From positions 1 through 12,182 of the forward strand of contig JAOTTU010000052.1 of assembly GCA_029864225.1 (NCBI GenBank): a DNA stretch of 12,182 bases, in the 5' to 3' direction. The notes beneath the pieces are model-generated. The model saw only the letters and a list, made by a program, of their open reading frames with translations, was not told the origin of the DNA and searched no databases. The number at the start of each line of letters is the position of its first letter. Within the stretch, counting starts at the first letter, position 1. This stretch comes from Gammaproteobacteria bacterium. Its GTDB lineage: Bacteria > Pseudomonadota > Gammaproteobacteria > UBA9214. The position numbers were made by a program, and so were the translations under genes. Below, one piece after another: positions 5,859 to 12,182 of the stretch.

Positions 5859-6905
5859 GTGACATCAGCAGACAGATCAGTAACCCGGATAAGCCCCCCG
5901 CATCGCTTCTGTATTGCGCCGATGATGGAGTGGACTGACCGTCACTGCCGTTATTTTCTTCGCCAGTTGTCACACCACTGCCTGCTGTACACGGAGATGA
6001 TGACCACGGCCGCCCTGCTGCATGGCAACCCCGGGCGTCTGCTGCAGTTCGACCCGGCCGAACACCCCGTCGCATTGCAGCTGGGCGGCAGTCAGCCTGA
6101 CGAACTCGCGGAGGCGGCCCGTATCGGGGAGGCGCATGGCTATGACGAGATCAACCTGAACCTCGGATGTCCCAGCGACCGGGTACAATTCGGCCGCTTC
6201 GGCGCCTGCCTGATGGCAGAACCCGAGCGCGTAGCCACCTGTATTACCGCCATGAGGCGTGCCGTCGCGCTACCGGTCAGCGTCAAAACCCGTATCGGCA
6301 TCGATGCCCAGGACTCCTATGAACACTTGTACCGCTTTGTCGACCGGCTCGCGCAGGCGGGTTGCAGTACCTTCATTGTGCATGCACGCAAGGCCATCCT
6401 GACGGGCCTGAGTCCCAAGGAGAACCGTAACATTCCAGAACTCAAATACGACTACGTGTATCGCCTGAAGCAGGACTTCCCGGTGCTGGAGATCATCCTC
6501 AACGGGGGGGTGTCAAACCTGGATGACGCCACCGCTCAGCTTGGACATGTCGACGGTATCATGCTGGGTCGGGAGGCCTACCATAATCCTTACCTGCTGG
6601 CCGAAGTCGATGGCCGGTTTTTCAATGACAACCACCCGCTACCGACACGTGCCGGGATCGTGCAGCGGATGCTGCCTTATATCGAGAGGGAACTGCAGGC
6701 CGGTGCTGAGCTCAAACACATTACTCGCCACATGCTGGGACTGTTCCAGGGTGTCCCGGGGGCACGGGCCTGGCGGCGCCATTTGAGCCATCATGGACCC
6801 AGGGCAGGGGCCGGTACAGAAGTGATCCTGGCGGCACTGGAGGCGGTTGCTGAGGTCGGCGCAAGGGACCATGATTCAGCAGAAATCATGCAGCACCATG
6901 CATAA
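5859..6905 (+). CDS. dusA: tRNA-dihydrouridine synthase A
   Basis: The 348-residue FMN enzyme reduces uridines to dihydrouridine in the D-loop of tRNA (positions 20/20a for DusA). The opening HRFCIAPMMEWTDRHCRYF, with W25 and T26, is diagnostic of DusA. Next come YTEMM (44-48), LQLGGSQPDELAEAA (73-87) and INLNLGCPSDRVQFGRFGAC (98-117), which carries the catalytic Cys104. Lys143 in VSVKTRIGID and His175/Arg177 in FIVHARKA contact substrate and FMN, and NGGV and GIMLGREAY close the flavin site. The length is normal. The start is GTG at 5859; no other in-frame start precedes the conserved region, and no clear Shine-Dalgarno site is seen, so the exact start is uncertain. It is divergent from the agmatine run and 60 bp before the oxidoreductase of the arsenic cassette, which it may or may not share a transcript with. 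Confidence 0.93.
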   Translation: MTSADRSVTRISPPHRFCIAPMMEWTDRHCRYFLRQLSHHCLLYTEMMTTAALLHGNPGRLLQFDPAEHPVALQLGGSQPDELAEAARIGEAHGYDEINLNLGCPSDRVQFGRFGACLMAEPERVATCITAMRRAVALPVSVKTRIGIDAQDSYEHLYRFVDRLAQAGCSTFIVHARKAILTGLSPKENRNIPELKYDYVYRLKQDFPVLEIILNGGVSNLDDATAQLGHVDGIMLGREAYHNPYLLAEVDGRFFNDNHPLPTRAGIVQRMLPYIERELQAGAELKHITRHMLGLFQGVPGARAWRRHLSHHGPRAGAGTEVILAALEAVAEVGARDHDSAEIMQHHA

Positions 6906-6916
6906 CACATGTCCAG

Positions 6917-6941
6917 CCCGGTGCACTGCCGGCAAACCGGG
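6917..6941 (+). other. Intergenic hairpin between dusA and the oxidoreductase gene
   Basis: CCCGGT and ACCGGG form a 6-bp perfect stem with a 13-base loop. No T-run follows, so it is not an obvious intrinsic terminator. It may separate dusA message from the following cassette. Confidence 0.35.
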
Positions 6942-6965
6942 TAAGTGCTACACAAGGGGCTTCGG

Positions 6966-8381
6966 ATGAAAGGAAAACGCAATCTGGTGGTGATTGGCGG
7001 CGGTCCCGGGGGTCTGGTGGTCGCCAGTGTCGCCGCCCAACTGGGACTCAAGGTGACCCTGGCCGAGAAATCGGACCGCCTCGGAGGTGACTGCCTGCAT
7101 CACGGCTGCATTCCCAGCAAGACCCTGATCCGCTCGGCCCGGGTCGCCCACCTGATGCGCAACGGCGCACGTTATGGCCTGCCTGCCTGCGAACCCGAAA
7201 TTGACCTGAACCCGATTGTGGACCGCGTTGAGTCGGTCATCGCGGACATCCAGCGACATGATGACCCGGAACGCTTTCGCGCCTATGGCTGCGACGTCCG
7301 CTTTGCCCCGGCACGCTTCATCGGTCCGCATGAGGTTCGGATTGGCGATGAAGTAGTCACTGCCAAACGTTGTGTGATCGCCACCGGTTCACAACCTGCG
7401 GTGCCACCGATTCCGGGTTTGCAGGAAGCGGGGTACGATACCAATGAAACTATCTTCGGGTGTCGTCAGCTACCGCCGCGCCTGGCGGTTATCGGCGCGG
7501 GACCGATCGGCGTGGAACTGGCACAAGCCTATGCCCGCCTGGGCAGTCAGGTCACCGTCATCGAACAATCCGCCAGGGTATTGCCCGCTGTCGATGCGGA
7601 TATCGCCGACTGCCTGGCCGGGGTGCTGCGCGACGAGGGCATCAAGGTGCATACGGCTGCAGCGGTGACCCATGTGCGCCGTGATGGTGACAGCCGACAA
7701 CTGTTTCTTGCCGATGGTGCAACTGTCGAGTGTGAACGGATCCTGGTAGCGACCGGACGCCAGGCCGCGGTTTTCGGCCTGGGCCTGGAGGCGGCCGGCG
7801 TTGACTGCACGCCCAGGGGCATTGCCGTTGACCGGCGACTGCGTACCAGTCAGCAACACATCTATGCTGTGGGTGATGTGTGCGGCCCGTACCAGTTCAC
7901 GCATATGGCTGAATACCAGGCAGGGGTGGTGCTCGCCAACCTGCTGTTCAGGGTTCCGCGCAAGGTCGACTACCGGGTGGTGCCCTGGGTGACGTATACC
8001 GATCCCGAAGTCGCCCAGGTCGGCCTGACGCAGCACGATGCAGATGCGCGCGGGCTCAAGTATGATGTCGCCCGTTTTACTGTCGAAGAAGTCGATCGCG
8101 CCAGAACCGATACGGCCACGCAGGGATTTGTAAAAATCCTGATCGCAAAGGGGCGGGTTGTGGGCGCAAGCCTGATCGGGCCGCATGCCGGCGAACTGGT
8201 CCATGAACTTGCACTGGCCATGCGTGTCAAAGCCAGGGCGCGTGACATCACTGAGCTGGTCCATGCCTATCCGACCTATTCACAGATTCACAGACGCGCC
8301 ATTAATGCACGATATTCGCAGCTGCTGTTTTCCGGGAAGACTCGGTTTCTTGTCAGAATGATCAACCGCCTGCTGCCGTGA
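6966..8381 (+). CDS. FAD-dependent pyridine nucleotide-disulfide oxidoreductase (mercuric reductase/lipoamide dehydrogenase-like)
   Basis: This 471-residue flavoprotein is of the class I disulfide oxidoreductase group. An FAD-binding GGGPGGLVVAS (11-21) precedes the redox-active pair Cys43/Cys48 in GGDCLHHGCIPSK. ATGSQP (139-144), an NAD(P)-binding GAGPIGVELAQ (177-187) and the second FAD motif IYAVGDVCG (299-307) follow, then the dimerisation domain (from about 335). In lipoamide dehydrogenase and glutathione reductase this domain ends with a His-Pro-Thr...Glu dyad; here the equivalent reads HAYPTYSQ (433-440), so His is replaced by Tyr435 and Glu by Gln440. It is therefore unlikely to be a true lipoamide dehydrogenase; mercuric reductase also lacks the His. 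The ATG at 6966 is preferred to an upstream GTG (6945) because AAGGGG lies about six bases before it. It precedes arsS by 57 bp and probably serves arsenic or thiol redox chemistry; the substrate is unknown. Confidence 0.88.
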   Translation: MKGKRNLVVIGGGPGGLVVASVAAQLGLKVTLAEKSDRLGGDCLHHGCIPSKTLIRSARVAHLMRNGARYGLPACEPEIDLNPIVDRVESVIADIQRHDDPERFRAYGCDVRFAPARFIGPHEVRIGDEVVTAKRCVIATGSQPAVPPIPGLQEAGYDTNETIFGCRQLPPRLAVIGAGPIGVELAQAYARLGSQVTVIEQSARVLPAVDADIADCLAGVLRDEGIKVHTAAAVTHVRRDGDSRQLFLADGATVECERILVATGRQAAVFGLGLEAAGVDCTPRGIAVDRRLRTSQQHIYAVGDVCGPYQFTHMAEYQAGVVLANLLFRVPRKVDYRVVPWVTYTDPEVAQVGLTQHDADARGLKYDVARFTVEEVDRARTDTATQGFVKILIAKGRVVGASLIGPHAGELVHELALAMRVKARARDITELVHAYPTYSQIHRRAINARYSQLLFSGKTRFLVRMINRLLP

Positions 8382-8438
8382 CCGGCTTGCGCGCACACGA
8401 CAGGCTGCTTTGTTCACCAACAACAGGTACGTTACGAA

Positions 8439-9395
8439 ATGCATGAGACGCTGCCACTGCTAATGCCGAGTGATTTCCCGCGGCTGCACCGCGGCCGCCT
8501 CGATACCCTGCAGGTCAACCTCGGTTACTTGTGCAACCAGTCCTGCCTGCACTGCCATGTCAATGCCGGACCGCAGCGCAAGGAGATGATGACAAACGAG
8601 GTACTGGATGACGTCATTCGCTACCTGGAGGTGTCCGGCGTGCAGACACTCGACCTGACGGGGGGCGCACCGGAACTGAATCCCGGTTTCAGGCGCCTGG
8701 TGAAGGCGGCGCGGGCAGCCGCTATCAAGGTCATCGACCGCTGCAATCTGACGGTGCTGCTGGAACCCGGACAGGAGGGGACGGCGGAATTTCTTTCTGA
8801 TAATAAAGTTGAGATAGTTGCTTCATTGCCATGTTATCTAAGGAAAAATGTAGACAGTCAGCGGGGCGATGGTAGCTTTGCAGCCAGCATCAGGGCGCTG
8901 CGTCTGCTGAATAGGCTCGGTTATGGCCGCGAGTTGCCATTGAACCTGATGTACAACCCCCAGGGACCCACATTGCCGCCGCCACAGGCCACACTGGAAC
9001 ACGATTATAAAAAACACCTTGCCGAAAACTATGCTGTTCATTTCAATCAGCTGCTGACGCTGACCAATATGCCCATCAAGCGCTTTGGCAGTATGCTGGT
9101 CTCAAAAGGTATGTTTGACGACTACATGAGCTTGCTGCGGGATGCCCACAAGGATGCAAACCTGGATGGCGTCATGTGCCGTAGCCTCGTCAGCATTGAC
9201 TGGGAAGGCTATGTCTACGACTGTGACTTTAATCAGATGCTTGGCCTGACTACCCGTGTCAACGGAAAGTCCAAGCTGCATATCACCGATCTACTCGCTA
9301 CCGACCTGACAGGCAATCCGATCCTGGTCGCCAATCACTGCTACGGCTGCACCGCAGGGCAGGGTTCCGGCTGTGGTGGCGCCCTCGAAGCCTGA
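8439..9395 (+). CDS. arsS: Arsenosugar biosynthesis radical SAM protein ArsS
   Basis: The 318-residue protein carries the radical SAM cluster motif CNQSCLHC (Cys32, 36 and 39) inside the ArsS-typical stretch LQVNLGYLCNQSCLHCHVNA. GGAPE (75-79) is the SAM-binding element. VEIVASLPCYLRKNVDSQRG (124-143) and LPLNLMYNPQG (167-177) are family hallmarks. The C-terminal DUF3641-like part has further cysteines at 247, 262, 301, 304 and 312 (HCYGC...GSGCGG), probably ligating an extra Fe-S cluster. In the established family model ArsS uses SAM to attach a 5'-deoxyadenosyl group to dimethylarsenite, giving the precursor of arsenosugars. Direct adjacency to arsM (30 bp) supports this. The ribosome site before ATG 8439 is weak. 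A stretch at about 8789-8855 is far more AT-rich than the rest of the gene, with unusual codons (CTA, AGG, ATA, GTA). Confidence 0.92.
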   Translation: MHETLPLLMPSDFPRLHRGRLDTLQVNLGYLCNQSCLHCHVNAGPQRKEMMTNEVLDDVIRYLEVSGVQTLDLTGGAPELNPGFRRLVKAARAAAIKVIDRCNLTVLLEPGQEGTAEFLSDNKVEIVASLPCYLRKNVDSQRGDGSFAASIRALRLLNRLGYGRELPLNLMYNPQGPTLPPPQATLEHDYKKHLAENYAVHFNQLLTLTNMPIKRFGSMLVSKGMFDDYMSLLRDAHKDANLDGVMCRSLVSIDWEGYVYDCDFNQMLGLTTRVNGKSKLHITDLLATDLTGNPILVANHCYGCTAGQGSGCGGALEA

Positions 9396-9425
9396 CCAAC
9401 CACAATCCATCTACACGAGGCATTT

Positions 9426-10520
9426 ATGAATATTGAAACCAGTGTCAGGCAACGTTACTCGAAAGGGGCCAGCGAAAGACAGGAATCGCTGTGTTGCCCT
9501 ATAAGCTATGACAACAGCCTGCTGGACCAGTTGCCGGACGAGATTATTGAAAAAGACTATGGCTGCGGCGATCCGTCCCGCTACGTTCAGGAAGGTGATG
9601 TCGTGCTGGACCTGGGGTCGGGCGGCGGCAAGATCTGTTACATGGCCGCCCAGCTGGTCGGCAGTCGCGGACAGGTGATCGGAATTGATGCCAATGATGA
9701 CATGCTGGCGCTGGCCCGCAAGTACCAGGCAGACATGAGTGCCCGGCTCGGCTGCGACCGGGTCCGCTTTATGAAAGGCTACATCCAGGACCTGGCGCTG
9801 GACCTGGATGCACTGGAATCCTACCTGAAGGAAAACCCCGTACGCAGCCAGCATGACTACGCGGGACTGCGCGCCTGGGAGAACAACCAGCGCATCAATC
9901 ACCCGATGATTCCCGACGCATCGGTTGACCTGGTTATTTCAAACTGTGTTCTGAATCTCGTCTCGGATCATGAAAAACAGCAACTGGTGGACGAAATCTT
10001 CCGGGTGCTCAAACCCGGCGGCCGCATTGCCATTTCCGACATCATCAGCGACAAACCGGTTCCCGCTGCCATGAAACAGGATGCCGAGTTGTGGAGCGGC
10101 TGCATTTCCGGGGCCTTCCAGGAAACTGAATTCCTCCAGAGCTTCGCCGCCAGGGGATTCCAGGCGGTTTGCTATGACAAGTGGGAGTCCGAGCCATGGC
10201 GGGTCATGAACGGTATTGAATTCCGTGCGGTTACCCTGACGGCGCTGAAGGGGCCGATTGACACAACCGGGCAGCAGCGGCATTCACTGATCTATGCGGG
10301 GCCGTTCGCACAGGTAATGGATGAATCCGGACGCAGCTATCCACGAGGAGAACGCATCCTGGTCAACGCCGCAGAACACGCCTGCCTCACGAGTGCCGCC
10401 TACCGGGGTGTGTTCATCGATCCGGACAGCCACTCCGCTACGGCGTCAGCATCGACACCCTGTTGCTCCAGCACCTCAACGACAGGGAACAGCAAAAGCG
10501 ACAATGGCTGCTGCGGGTGA
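9426..10520 (+). CDS. arsM: Arsenite S-adenosylmethionine methyltransferase (arsenosugar clade)
   Basis: The 364-residue cytoplasmic enzyme methylates trivalent arsenic with SAM. The N-terminus RQRYSKGASERQESLCCPIS holds the Cys23-Cys24 pair. Cys47 in DYGCGDPSRYV, Cys174 in ISNCVLNLVS and Cys226 in LWSGCISGA correspond to the conserved ArsM arsenic-binding cysteines. VLDLGSGGGK (60-69) and GIDAND (86-91) are the SAM-binding motifs, and LKPGGRIAISDI (195-206) is methyltransferase post-motif III. The C-terminal third (from about 255) holds the RVMNGIEFRAVTLTALKG block typical of ArsM. It ends in a low-complexity Ser/Thr tail with two Cys pairs, Cys346-347 and Cys362-363 (NGCCG). Many ArsM proteins end in such Cys pairs, so no frameshift is needed to explain the odd tail. 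GAGG five bases before ATG 9426 is a good ribosome site. The 3' end overlaps the glycosyltransferase start by 17 bp. Confidence 0.94.
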   Translation: MNIETSVRQRYSKGASERQESLCCPISYDNSLLDQLPDEIIEKDYGCGDPSRYVQEGDVVLDLGSGGGKICYMAAQLVGSRGQVIGIDANDDMLALARKYQADMSARLGCDRVRFMKGYIQDLALDLDALESYLKENPVRSQHDYAGLRAWENNQRINHPMIPDASVDLVISNCVLNLVSDHEKQQLVDEIFRVLKPGGRIAISDIISDKPVPAAMKQDAELWSGCISGAFQETEFLQSFAARGFQAVCYDKWESEPWRVMNGIEFRAVTLTALKGPIDTTGQQRHSLIYAGPFAQVMDESGRSYPRGERILVNAAEHACLTSAAYRGVFIDPDSHSATASASTPCCSSTSTTGNSKSDNGCCG

Positions 10521-11211
10521 TCCCGTGCCGATCACGATCGTCATCCCGGCCCTGAATGAGGCCGGTACCCTGCATGCCACGCTTGCGGCACTGCAGCCCC
10601 TGCGTCGCAGCGGCCACGAGGTCATCGTGGTCGATGGCGGCAGTCATGACGACTCGGTCAACGATTCCAAACCCTACGCAGACAAGGTCCTGCATTCACG
10701 CACCGGGCGGGCACAGCAGATGCAAACCGGTGCAGCCGCTGCACGCGGTCGCATATTGTGGTTTCTGCATGCCGACACCCTGGTGCCCGAAAATGCTGCC
10801 ACTGCAATTATCGACGCACTGAGGGACAGCGGGCGTGCCTGGGGACGTTTCGATATCCGTTTCGCGGATACCGGGATACTGCTCGGACTGGTTGCCGGGC
10901 TTGCCAACCTGCGCTCGCGTCTGAGCGGGATAGCCACCGGTGACCAGGGCATCTTTGTGACCCGCGAGCTGTTCGAGCGGGTGAACGGTTTTCCGCCAAT
11001 TGCCCTGATGGAGGACATCGCACTCAGCCGTGCATTGAAGGCTGGCGGCCGGCCGGCCTGTCTGCATCAGCAGCTGACGACATCGGCGCGGCGCTGGCAA
11101 AAGCACGGTGTCATCCGCACCATCGTCCTGATGTGGTCATTGCGGTTTGGCTATTTCCTGGGCGTATCCCCGGACACCCTGGCCCGCTACTACCCGGCCC
11201 ACCGGACATGA
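10504..11211 (+). CDS. TIGR04283-type arsenosugar biosynthesis glycosyltransferase (GT2 family)
   Basis: The 235-residue GT-A fold transferase opens with PITIVIPALNEAGTL (9-23), followed by the nucleotide-sugar loop VIVVDGGSHDDS (40-51). RAQQMQTGAAAARGRILWFL (69-88) leads to HAD (89-91), the metal-binding DxD-like element. DQGIFVTRELFERVNGFPPI (147-166) and MEDIALS (169-175) carry the acceptor site and the ED catalytic pair. The TSARRWQKHG block and a hydrophobic tail (VIRTIVLMWSLRFGYFLG) follow, which may touch the membrane. Such enzymes are named for their recurrent place beside arsS and arsM; the sugar donor and acceptor are unproven. The frame extends upstream inside arsM, but ATG 10504 gives the usual family start; GTG at 10525, just past the arsM stop, is an alternative. 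It overlaps arsM and shares an ATGA overlap with the next gene. Confidence 0.85.
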   Translation: MAAAGDPVPITIVIPALNEAGTLHATLAALQPLRRSGHEVIVVDGGSHDDSVNDSKPYADKVLHSRTGRAQQMQTGAAAARGRILWFLHADTLVPENAATAIIDALRDSGRAWGRFDIRFADTGILLGLVAGLANLRSRLSGIATGDQGIFVTRELFERVNGFPPIALMEDIALSRALKAGGRPACLHQQLTTSARRWQKHGVIRTIVLMWSLRFGYFLGVSPDTLARYYPAHRT

Positions 11212-11861
11212 GGTTCCCAGACGCTCGCATCCAGGTTTTTGCCAGGTCGCCTGAACCGGGGCAGACCAAGACCCGACTGATTCCATTGCTGGGGGAGACC
11301 GGTGCGGCCGCCTTCCATGCGCGCCTGGTGAATGACCGGCTCAGCATGCTGACTACAGCCGGACTCTGTCCGGTCGAACTGTGGTGCAGCCCGTCGAGCT
11401 CAACCACGTTCTTCCAGGACTGCCGTGAACGCTATGACGTCTCACTCCATGACCAGTGTGCGGGTGACCTGGGTATGCGCATGCACCATGCGCTGGCATC
11501 GGCACTCGAACACACGGAAGCCGCGCTACTGGTGGGCACGGACTGTCCATCACTTGGCGCCGCGGATATCGATGAGGCATTCACCAGGCTGCAACAAGGG
11601 ATCGATGTGGTGCTTGGTCCCGCACACGACGGGGGGTACTATCTCGTCGGCATGCAACAGCCCGCACCGGCATTGTTTTCCGGAATACCCTGGGGATCGT
11701 CAACGGTGTTTGCCGAGAGCGTCGGGCGACTCGAGCAGCTGGGGCTCAGCCATCATTGCCTGGCCGAGCGGATGGACGTGGATACACCGGACGATTATCG
11801 CCGGCTTGATTCCCGTGAGGACGGTATGCCGACTGGTAAAAATGTTGTTTTTCCTCTATAA
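11208..11861 (+). CDS. TIGR04282-type arsenosugar biosynthesis protein (CofC/MobA-like nucleotidyltransferase fold)
   Basis: The 217-residue protein has the signature FARSPEPGQTKTRLIPLLG (11-29), a nucleotide-binding loop like that of CofC and MobA-type enzymes. QCAGDLGMRMHHAL (83-96) follows, then VGTDCPSL (109-116) with the metal-binding Asp112, LGPAHDGGYYLVGM (136-149) and MDVDTPDDYRRL (189-200). The family is named for its occurrence in arsenosugar loci, although relatives are found elsewhere, so the label rests mainly on the neighbours. It could activate or transfer a phosphate-linked sugar or lactate-like group; that is inference. ATG 11208-11210 overlaps the glycosyltransferase stop in an ATGA, a typical translational coupling. 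It is the last gene of the cassette; no hairpin terminator is seen behind it. Confidence 0.82.
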   Translation: MRFPDARIQVFARSPEPGQTKTRLIPLLGETGAAAFHARLVNDRLSMLTTAGLCPVELWCSPSSSTTFFQDCRERYDVSLHDQCAGDLGMRMHHALASALEHTEAALLVGTDCPSLGAADIDEAFTRLQQGIDVVLGPAHDGGYYLVGMQQPAPALFSGIPWGSSTVFAESVGRLEQLGLSHHCLAERMDVDTPDDYRRLDSREDGMPTGKNVVFPL

Positions 11862-11874
11862 ATATCTATATGAT
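11845..11874 (+). promoter_or_regulatory. Candidate sigma-70 promoter before the DUF1269-type gene
   Basis: TTGTTT (11845-11850) and TATGAT (11869-11874) are 18 bp apart. They sit at the end of the preceding gene and in a strikingly AT-rich spacer (about 11858-11915) within an otherwise GC-rich window. A further TATATT lies at 11896-11901. The call is based on box similarity only. Confidence 0.35.
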
Positions 11875-11933
11875 ATGCATCAATTAATGAGCATTTATAT
11901 TACTTGTTATTCAACCCTGTCCTGGAGGCACGT

Positions 11934-12182
11934 ATGAGGCGACTCTATTTCCTAATCCCCGATGTTGGCAGTGCAAAGACTATTGTTGATGAACTTCTCC
12001 TCGCCAGGATTGAAGAGCGTCACATGCATATCGCCGCGGCTGATCACCACGCGTTGACGGAAGCGAATTTGCCGGAGGCCGGCCTGCTACAGGAAAGTGA
12101 TTTTATCCCGGCCGTTGAGCGTGGCATGGCGATTGGCGGGGCTACCGGTATCCTTGCGGGCATCGCAGCGGTTGCGATTCCG
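11934..12182 (+). CDS. DUF1269-type membrane protein, N-terminal part (cut by window end)
   Basis: The visible 83 residues begin MRRLYFLIPDVGSAKTIVDE and continue LLLARIEERHMHI, resembling DUF1269-type proteins of proteobacteria, whose start reads as a strand followed by a helix (an ACT-like or ferredoxin-like half). The segment LPEAGLLQESDFIPAVERGM is the usual linker. It is followed by GGATGILAGIAAVAIP (68-83), the beginning of a glycine-rich transmembrane hairpin. GGAGG about five bases before ATG 11934 is a strong ribosome site. The function of the family is unknown; some members are stress-linked. The AT-rich spacer and promoter-like boxes suggest transcription separate from the arsenic cassette. 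The reading frame is open at the window end. Confidence 0.7.
   Translation, partial: MRRLYFLIPDVGSAKTIVDELLLARIEERHMHIAAADHHALTEANLPEAGLLQESDFIPAVERGMAIGGATGILAGIAAVAIP

Noticed and set aside
7470..8264. Long minus-strand open frame of 264 codons
   Set aside because: It lies wholly inside the disulfide oxidoreductase gene, which has clear FAD/NAD motifs on the plus strand; the open frame follows from GC-rich codon use.
8410..8423. TTGTT-CACC-AACAA inverted repeat before arsS as an ArsR-type operator
   Set aside because: The dyad is only 5 bp, does not resemble known ArsR sites, and lies inside an operon; it is likely chance.
10430..10520. Frameshift at the end of arsM, because the tail is low-complexity
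   Set aside because: Related ArsM proteins commonly end in Cys pairs, and this tail has two, including NGCCG just before the stop; no second-frame homology demands a shift.

Overview
The window reads as chromosomal DNA of a GC-rich gammaproteobacterium, probably a sulfur-oxidising, Chromatiales-like lineage. The evidence for this is family resemblance: DusA, a DAHP-synthase-like protein with an FAGLCAVD motif, a periplasmic DsrE-like protein and a decayed rhodanese end. No rRNA, tRNA, insertion sequence, CRISPR array or origin is visible, and the placement is an inference.

Left part (1-3314). The C-terminal end of an RND/MMPL-type exporter (1-354, +) overlaps by 4 bp a secreted LolA-like 'outer-membrane lipoprotein-sorting' protein (351-1139, +). 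They face, only 12 bp away, a secreted DsrE-like protein (1152-1670, -). Upstream of that gene, on the same strand, lies a small unusual locus. It has a TTG-started 66-residue secreted acidic peptide with an 18-bp x 3 coding repeat (1883-2083, -). Directly behind its stop codon, in the same frame, is the C-terminal stub of a rhodanese domain (1784-1882, -).

Middle part (2181-5699, all -). A gene run reads a small secreted BamE/SmpA-like protein, agmatine deiminase AguA, N-carbamoylputrescine amidase AguB and a divergent type I DAHP-synthase-like enzyme. AguA plus AguB convert agmatine to putrescine. The DAHP-synthase-like protein has Asp where the family normally has a metal-binding Glu. A near-perfect CRP/FNR-family palindrome sits in the divergent intergenic region at 5794-5809, between this run and dusA.

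Right part (5859-11861, all +). dusA (tRNA dihydrouridine synthase A) is followed by an apparent arsenosugar-type biosynthesis cassette. Its order is a flavin disulfide oxidoreductase with a non-canonical C-terminal dyad, radical SAM ArsS, arsenite methyltransferase ArsM, a TIGR04283-type glycosyltransferase and a TIGR04282-type nucleotidyltransferase-fold protein. The last three genes overlap (17 bp and 4 bp), which implies translational coupling. In the family model, ArsM methylates As(III), ArsS adds a 5-deoxyadenosyl group from SAM, and the last two enzymes are thought to add or prepare sugar parts. No ArsR regulator or arsenic transporter lies in the window.

An AT-rich spacer then precedes the start of a DUF1269-type membrane protein (11934 onward, +), cut by the window edge. 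The best candidates for something new are the rhodanese stub with its repeat-bearing secreted peptide, the Tyr/Gln oxidoreductase of the arsenic cassette and the Asp-ligand DAHP-synthase-like enzyme.
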